A stretch of 35,294 nucleotides of DNA, from NCBI GenBank assembly GCA_949319575.1, contig CASGHD010000136.1, positions 1-35,294 on the forward strand, read 5' to 3'. The position numbers were made by a program, and so were the translations under genes. Within the stretch, counting starts at the first letter, position 1; each line of letters begins with the position of its first letter. The notes under the pieces were generated by a model that saw only the letters and a program-made list of their open reading frames with translations, searched no databases and had not been told where the DNA came from. Shown here piece after piece: positions 31,062-35,294 of the stretch. The stretch comes from an uncultured Anaerolineales bacterium. GTDB taxonomy: Bacteria > Chloroflexota > Anaerolineae > Anaerolineales > Villigracilaceae.

Positions 31062-32204
31062 ATGAAATTTGAAACGCTAGCCATTCACGCGGGCCAGGAA
31101 CCAGACCCCAACAACGGCGCGGTGATGACGCCCGTGTATTTTACATCCACCTATATGCAGGACGGCGTGGGCAAGCCGCGACAGGGTTATGAATATTCGC
31201 GCACGCTGAATCCTACGCGCAAGGCGCTGCAAGACTGCCTCGCCGCGCTTGAAGGCGGAAATTTCGGGCTGACATTTTCCTCCGGTCTCGCCGCCACAGA
31301 TACGATCCTGCGTCTCCTCAATTCGGAGGATCACGCGCTGGCAGGCAACGATGTCTATGGCGGCACGTTCCGCCTCTTCGACAAAGTGCTCCGCCGCTTC
31401 AACCTCGACTTTACATTTGCCGACACGACTGATCCTGAATCCGTCGCCGACGCGCTGACTCCCTCCACGCGCCTCGTATGGTTGGAGACCCCGACGAATC
31501 CATTCCTACGCATCACTGATATTCGCGCAGTTGCTGAAATTGTCCACGCGCATGAGAACAAACCGCTTCTCGTTGTTGATAACACCTTTGCCACACCCTA
31601 TTTACAGCGCCCCCTCGAACTCGGCGCGGATATCGTCGTCCACTCAATGACAAAATACCTCGGCGGACATTCGGATGTGGTCGGCGGCGCGGTGATTGTC
31701 AAAGATAAAGAACTTGCCGATAAACTCTATTTTCTACAGAATGCCGTCGGCGCGGTGCCAGGACCCATGGATTGCTTCCTCGTCCTGCGCGGAATCAAGA
31801 CACTCCCCCTCCGCATGGAACGTCACTATGAAAACGCGACCGCTATCGTTGACTTTTTAGCAAGCCATCCCAAAGTGGAAAAAGTCATCTATCCATTCCA
31901 TGCGAGTCATCCGCAACAAAAAGTCGCAATGCGCCAAATGAAGAATGGCGGCGGGATGATCTCATTCATCATCAAAGGCGGAAGGGAAGCCGCGATTCGG
32001 GTTGTGGAGGCGACAAAGATCTTCGCGCTCGCCGAATCGCTTGGCGGAGTCGAATCGTTGATCGAGGTCCCGGCGGCGATGACCCACCTATCGGTAGCCG
32101 GCTCACAACTGGAGGTTGACCCGGCTCTTATCCGCTTGTCGGTCGGCTTGGAGCATCAAGAGGATTTGATCGAAGACATCAAGCAGGCGCTGGAGAAAGC
32201 CTAA
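31062..32204 (+). CDS. Cystathionine gamma-synthase/lyase-type PLP enzyme
   Basis: The 380-residue product belongs to the Cys/Met-metabolism PLP family (fold type I). The ATG at 31062 has AAGGAG about five bases upstream. Motifs in order are the N-terminal ETLAIHAGQEPDP, YEYSRTLNPTRKALQ, SSGLAATDTIL (cofactor phosphate), WLETPTNPFLRITDI, VVDNTFATPYLQRPLELGAD and the Schiff-base lysine in HSMTKYLGGHSDVVGG. SLGGVESLIEVPAAMTH and RLSVGLEH end it. Family members include cystathionine gamma-synthase, gamma-lyase and beta-lyase. EVPAAMTH and the general length fit the gamma-synthase/gamma-lyase group (metB or mccB). The sequence by eye does not decide between synthesis and breakdown. Confidence 0.92.
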   Translation: MKFETLAIHAGQEPDPNNGAVMTPVYFTSTYMQDGVGKPRQGYEYSRTLNPTRKALQDCLAALEGGNFGLTFSSGLAATDTILRLLNSEDHALAGNDVYGGTFRLFDKVLRRFNLDFTFADTTDPESVADALTPSTRLVWLETPTNPFLRITDIRAVAEIVHAHENKPLLVVDNTFATPYLQRPLELGADIVVHSMTKYLGGHSDVVGGAVIVKDKELADKLYFLQNAVGAVPGPMDCFLVLRGIKTLPLRMERHYENATAIVDFLASHPKVEKVIYPFHASHPQQKVAMRQMKNGGGMISFIIKGGREAAIRVVEATKIFALAESLGGVESLIEVPAAMTHLSVAGSQLEVDPALIRLSVGLEHQEDLIEDIKQALEKA

Positions 32205-32254
32205 TCTACGCAATAGACGACGCGGTTACGTTGCGTCATGAACGCCTGGCAAAT

Positions 32255-32290
32255 AAAAAGAGACCGGTGATCACCGGTCTCTTTTTATTT
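32255..32290. terminator. Bidirectional terminator
   Basis: AAAAAGAGACCGGTGA and TCACCGGTCTCTTTTT form a perfect palindrome (about 32255-32286) with T tracts on both strands. It lies between the PLP enzyme (+) and the converging phosphatase gene (-), and the stop codon of the latter lies in its tail. Confidence 0.85.
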
Positions 32291-33547
32291 CGCATGGATC
32301 GCCAACAAGGTCACATCGTCGTCCTGTTTTGCTCCGTTTTGATAATCCATCAAGGTGCTAAAGAGGCGGTCGCACGCCGCTTGGGCGGGAAGCGAACGCA
32401 ACTCTTTCATCGTCTCTTTGATCCGCTCGAGACCAAAAGGCACGCCGTTCGGATCGCGACAATCGGTCATGCCGTCTGTGAACATGACCAGCAATGAGCC
32501 TTTCGCCAGGCGAATGCTGTTTTCGTCCAACAACATGTCCTCCCATAGCCCAAGCGCCATGCCCGGCTCGTGAGGCAAACGATGAACATCCCCGCGCTCG
32601 CCGATCAATAACGGGGGCTCGTGCCCGGCGCGGGCATAGGAAAATTCACCCGTGAGGAGATCCAGCACGCCGTATAACGCAGTAACAAACTGCGTAGATT
32701 TTTCGAGGCGGGTGATGTGTTCATTGACCATCCGCAACACCGCGCCGGGCGAGGTGGAGTTATCGGCTTCGGCAATAATAAGCGCGTGCGCCCTTGCCAT
32801 AAAGATCGCGGAGGGAACTCCCTTGTCTGAAACATCCCCAATCAAAACGCCCATCTTTCCGTTGCCAAGGTCGAACACATCATAGAAATCGCCTCCCACC
32901 TGACGGGCTGGCAGAATTCGCCCTCCGAAATCGTATCCATCGGGCGAGGGCAACACATCCGGGAGAATGGACATTTGAATCTCTGCGGCAACTTGAAGTT
33001 CTTTCTCGAGGCGTTCCTTCTCGATCAACTGCTCTTGCGCGGCTTTGAGTTCATCGTAGGCGGTCTGCAACTGGCGGTTTTTCTCGGTCAGGTCGCGGAA
33101 GGTCTGCGCATTGGTGTTATCGAGGCGCGAACTTAGAACACCGACCATCGCATTCGCCAGTTCAGGATGACGGCGCAGCACATCTTGAAACTGCGTGCGG
33201 CTCATGCTCAACAGCATAACCTCGCCGCGCGCCCGCGCGCCGGCAGTGCGCCTACCACCGGGCATGATAATACCCATCTCGCCGATATATTCGCCTTCAT
33301 TGATAACGTTCAAGATGAGTTCATTCTCGGTCCCCGAAGCCATGTTGACCTCAAGTTGCCCGCGCGTGACGATGTAAAGATGCTCCGCAGGCTCCCCTTC
33401 CTTGAACAAAATGTCGCCCGAGTTCAAACGCACCCTATCCAGGGCGTTCAAAAGCAGGTTCAATTCATCAAAGGGAAGTTGCGAAAACAGCGGAATCCGC
33501 GTCAGCAGGCTTGCAGAAAGGTTGGTTGTCTTTAGGGATTCACTCAT
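32285..33547 (-). CDS. cNMP-binding PP2C (RsbU/SpoIIE-type) serine phosphatase
   Basis: The 420-residue product joins an N-terminal cyclic-nucleotide-binding domain (about 15-135, with LFKEGEPAEHLYIVTRGQLEV and GEYIGEMGIIMPGGRRTAGARA), a coiled coil (about 150-190, LTEKNRQLQTAYDELKAAQ onward) and a SpoIIE-type PP2C domain (195-420). The phosphatase metal ligands are visible in GGDFYDVFDL, GDVSDKGVPSA, FTDGMTDCRD and KQDDDVTLL. Such proteins dephosphorylate STAS-domain anti-anti-sigma factors or related partners. The cNMP domain would be the input, although the PGGRRTA segment in place of the typical ERxAT phosphate cassette leaves ligand binding uncertain. A STAS-like gene lies 1.2 kb away, a possible partner. 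Confidence 0.92.
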   Translation of the reverse strand: MSESLKTTNLSASLLTRIPLFSQLPFDELNLLLNALDRVRLNSGDILFKEGEPAEHLYIVTRGQLEVNMASGTENELILNVINEGEYIGEMGIIMPGGRRTAGARARGEVMLLSMSRTQFQDVLRRHPELANAMVGVLSSRLDNTNAQTFRDLTEKNRQLQTAYDELKAAQEQLIEKERLEKELQVAAEIQMSILPDVLPSPDGYDFGGRILPARQVGGDFYDVFDLGNGKMGVLIGDVSDKGVPSAIFMARAHALIIAEADNSTSPGAVLRMVNEHITRLEKSTQFVTALYGVLDLLTGEFSYARAGHEPPLLIGERGDVHRLPHEPGMALGLWEDMLLDENSIRLAKGSLLVMFTDGMTDCRDPNGVPFGLERIKETMKELRSLPAQAACDRLFSTLMDYQNGAKQDDDVTLLAIHAK

Positions 33548-33609
33548 GGGGTCAACAATCTATCGCGCAAGAACACAAACACCGAAAACGAATTGAAGTT
33601 TCCATCGCC

Positions 33610-34245
33610 TCAAAATTCGACGACCTCTTTGCCCGAAAGTTTATTCTGGATGTGGTCGATAACCGTATCCAAATGTCTCGGGCGGTGCACGTAATCCAGG
33701 TCGTCGGTGCGGATCGTAAGCACCGGGCACATATCAAACGCGCCCAGCCACTCGTCATAGAACGAATCAAGCAGGGAGAGATATTCTGGCGTGATGCCTG
33801 ATTCCATCCCTCGCGCGCGCCGGCGGATGCGATCCATCAACACATTGACCGGCGCCTTCAAATAGATCAGCAAGTTCGGACGCGGCACGCTATTCACAAC
33901 CAGGTCGAACAAGCGGCGATACGCCAGATAGTCGCGTTCGGCAAAGTCTCCCATGTGATGCAACGCGCGCGCAAAAATATGAAAATCCTCGTAAATGCTC
34001 CGGTCGAGGATCGCCGAACGCGAATCGCGCGCGGCTTCGAGATACTGGTCGGCGCGATGACCGAGAAAAAACACCTGTAAGTGAAACGACCACGAGCGCA
34101 TGTCGCTGTAAAAATCTGCCAGGTAGGGGTTATCCACAACCGACTCGTACCCGGTCCACCAACCGAGGCGCGAGCCAATTCGCTCCGTGAGCGAGGTCTT
34201 GCCGACACCGATATTGCCAGCCACAACTACCTGATACTTCGACAC
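33610..34245 (-). CDS. Deoxynucleoside kinase (dCK/dGK family)
   Basis: The 211-residue product phosphorylates deoxynucleosides in salvage. The GTG start at 34245 is chosen for GGAGG about five bases upstream; a longer frame exists but lacks such a site. The P-loop reads AGNIGVGKTSLT (residues 9-20), the base-binding region has PYLADFYSDMRSWSFHLQVFFLGHR, the catalytic DRS motif is in ILDRSIYEDFHIFA, and the lid RIRRRARGMESGI carries several Arg. The substrate preference among dA, dG and dC is not evident. It is downstream of no obvious promoter and precedes the phosphatase gene by 62 bases on the same strand. Confidence 0.92.
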   Translation of the reverse strand: MSKYQVVVAGNIGVGKTSLTERIGSRLGWWTGYESVVDNPYLADFYSDMRSWSFHLQVFFLGHRADQYLEAARDSRSAILDRSIYEDFHIFARALHHMGDFAERDYLAYRRLFDLVVNSVPRPNLLIYLKAPVNVLMDRIRRRARGMESGITPEYLSLLDSFYDEWLGAFDMCPVLTIRTDDLDYVHRPRHLDTVIDHIQNKLSGKEVVEF

Positions 34246-34321
34246 GAATCCTCCGCAAAAAGATATTTTGAGTATAGGCGAGCCAAACAAATTTGTCGAG
34301 GCTCGAGAAAACAACGCCCGG

Positions 34322-34327
34322 TATAAT
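34322..34327 (+). promoter_or_regulatory. -10 box before the small membrane protein
   Basis: TATAAT lies 17 bases before the ATG at 34345. No good -35 box was found at normal spacing. The region is divergent from the deoxynucleoside kinase gene. Confidence 0.45.
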
Positions 34328-34344
34328 TCGGGCAAGGAAAACTT

Positions 34345-34770
34345 ATGCTGACAAAATTCAAGATACGGGATGCCTCCGGCTGGACGATTTTCATCTTTGG
34401 ACTACTTGCGCTTCTTCTCGGACTGGTCGGCTTGGTCCGCCCCGAGACGCTTTTATCGCTCCTCGGCTTTACCCCACTAGACCGCGCCTCGCGCGCCGCC
34501 GGGGATTACACGCTCCTTTTTCTGACCGCTTCCGCCATGGCTTCGTTCAACATGGGCGCGTATTACATCTTCGCCGCGCTAAACGACGTAAAACAATTTT
34601 ACAAATGGACCGTCCCCTTCCGCGGGATCACATTTATCGTGTTCACCCTGGCAGTGATCACGCAACTTGCCCCGACGCGTTTCTTCGGCGTCGGCGCGTG
34701 GGAATTGGCTGGCGCGGTAGCTACCGGATTCGCGCTCAATTCTGAGACCAAAACTAAAGAAGGAGTATGA
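34345..34770 (+). CDS. Small four-helix membrane protein of unknown function
   Basis: The 141-residue product has about four membrane segments: WTIFIFGLLALLLGLVGLV (13-31), YTLLFLTASAMASFNMGAYYIFAAL (55-79), GITFIVFTLAVITQL (94-108), and a C-terminal segment about 115-130. I do not recognise a family with certainty. The short polar tail ETKTKEGV ends at the start of the STAS gene. The stop codon overlaps an ATG as ATGA, so the two are translationally linked. The pairing with a STAS protein is the only functional hint. Confidence 0.75.
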   Translation: MLTKFKIRDASGWTIFIFGLLALLLGLVGLVRPETLLSLLGFTPLDRASRAAGDYTLLFLTASAMASFNMGAYYIFAALNDVKQFYKWTVPFRGITFIVFTLAVITQLAPTRFFGVGAWELAGAVATGFALNSETKTKEGV

Positions 34771-34772
34771 CC

Positions 34773-35135
34773 ATGCGCTCTGAGTGGATCGAATACAACG
34801 GCAAAAAAATCTTGTACCAGGACTTTTCACAACTGTTCTACAATTCTGCCGCGGTGAAAGCGGAACTTGCGGAAGTGCAGGAAATTGTGAAAGCCCAGCC
34901 GAAAGATTCTGTGTTGGTGCTGACCGATATACGCGATACCAACGTAGACGCTGAACTGCTCCCCGCCATGAACGCGGCGTCTGCCGCGACCAAAGCTTAC
35001 GTGAAGAAAACAGCCGTTATCGGCGTGACGGGCGTCAAACAAAAACTTGCCGACCTGCTGACAATGATCACAGGTCAGCCGCTCAAATACTTCGACGATA
35101 TCGAGCTAGCCAAACGCTGGCTGGCACAAGAATAA
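34773..35135 (+). CDS. SpoIIAA/STAS-like protein
   Basis: The 120-residue product begins MRSEWIEYNGKKILYQDFS. The ATG at 34773 has AAGGAG seven bases upstream, while the ATG at 34767 is too near it. The pattern fits SpoIIAA-like/SEC14-like STAS folds: an early beta hairpin, a helix (SAAVKAELAEVQEIV), the strand-turn SVLVLTDIRDTNVDAELLP, a helix with AATKAYVKKTAVIG, and ITGQPLKYFDDIELAKRWLAQE at the end. The classical phosphoserine loop of anti-anti-sigma factors is not clear. It is coupled to the membrane protein upstream and ends at a strong terminator. Confidence 0.8.
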   Translation: MRSEWIEYNGKKILYQDFSQLFYNSAAVKAELAEVQEIVKAQPKDSVLVLTDIRDTNVDAELLPAMNAASAATKAYVKKTAVIGVTGVKQKLADLLTMITGQPLKYFDDIELAKRWLAQE

Positions 35136-35139
35136 ACCA

Positions 35140-35172
35140 AACTCCGAAGCGCCAATGCTTCGGAGTTTTTAT
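35140..35172 (+). terminator. Intrinsic terminator after the STAS gene
   Basis: AACTCCGAAGC (35140-35150) pairs perfectly with GCTTCGGAGTT (35157-35167) around GCCAAT, followed by TTTATTT. It begins 4 bases after the stop codon. Confidence 0.88.
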
Positions 35173-35182
35173 TTGTGAATGA

Positions 35183-35188
35183 TATAAT
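35183..35188 (+). promoter_or_regulatory. -10 box near the right edge
   Basis: TATAAT follows TGAATGA just after the terminator. It could drive a gene beyond the window. The remaining 106 bases contain a GAGGAG (about 35279-35284) but no start codon I can assign. Confidence 0.35.
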
Positions 35189-35294
35189 CTTGAAATCAAT
35201 CTTAGAACCATCCAAAGTCCGGAACGCGGGAATAAAGAAGCAAAGAATCGGGGAGTTATTCGCGGTTCGGTGTTTTTTGAGGAGTGGCGTAGGG

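Overview
The window reads as a chromosomal segment of a Chloroflexota-like bacterium, most plausibly of class Anaerolineae. This is inferred from gene content and protein style, with no marker-gene search. The clues are a LysW carrier-protein arginine pathway, a shape operon with minCDE embedded in it, secreted proteins with Thr/Pro-rich linkers, and intergenic DNA saturated with many families of short palindromic repeats. No rRNA, tRNA, CRISPR array, recognisable transposase or phage gene was seen.

Region 1 (1-13909, + strand) is a nearly complete arginine operon: carA (3' part), a four-helix-bundle gene, carB, argG, argH, lysW, argX, argF, lysY/argC, lysZ, lysJ, lysK. Glutamate is loaded on the C-terminal Glu of LysW (ArgX), phosphorylated (LysZ), reduced (LysY/ArgC), transaminated (LysJ) and released as ornithine (LysK). 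ArgF, ArgG and ArgH, fed by carbamoyl phosphate from CarAB, complete arginine. No acetyl-pathway gene (argA, argJ, argE) is present. A good promoter lies before argG, followed by a leader with an Arg-codon-rich mini-ORF and two terminator-like hairpins.

Region 2 (14056-24340, - strand) holds a Gln-rich protein of unknown function, gltX, and a cell-shape/division cluster transcribed mreB-mreC-mreD-mrdA(PBP2)-minC-minD-minE-rodA. Divergent from mreB on the + strand are udk, a cyclophilin and a VTT-domain membrane protein.

Region 3 (26552-30937, - strand) holds two tandem copies of a two-gene module. Each is a small MscS-type channel followed at once by a membrane-anchored extracytoplasmic protein. 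The two exported proteins share an N-terminal anchor with an FGxLPxNPIT motif and a Thr/Pro linker but carry different C-terminal domains: one VHL-beta-like, the other DUF922-like with its metal-binding motif lost. I consider this the best candidate for an undescribed protein system here.

Region 4 (31062-35294) holds a Cys/Met-metabolism PLP enzyme, a cNMP-binding/PP2C (RsbU-type) phosphatase, a deoxynucleoside kinase, and a small membrane protein paired with a SpoIIAA-like STAS protein.

Across all regions the gaps hold structured repeats of two designs: hairpins whose arms repeat a short word, and cloverleaf elements with an outer inverted repeat around two inner hairpins. Several behave like mobile elements. 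One (18778-18855) is flanked by a perfect 12-bp direct repeat that regenerates the minC stop codon. Another (28620-28737) has perfect 13-bp terminal inverted repeats directly bounded by perfect 13-bp direct repeats. A 463-bp inverted-repeat-bracketed unit between carA and carB carries the four-helix-bundle gene and may be a gene-bearing relative of the short word repeats.
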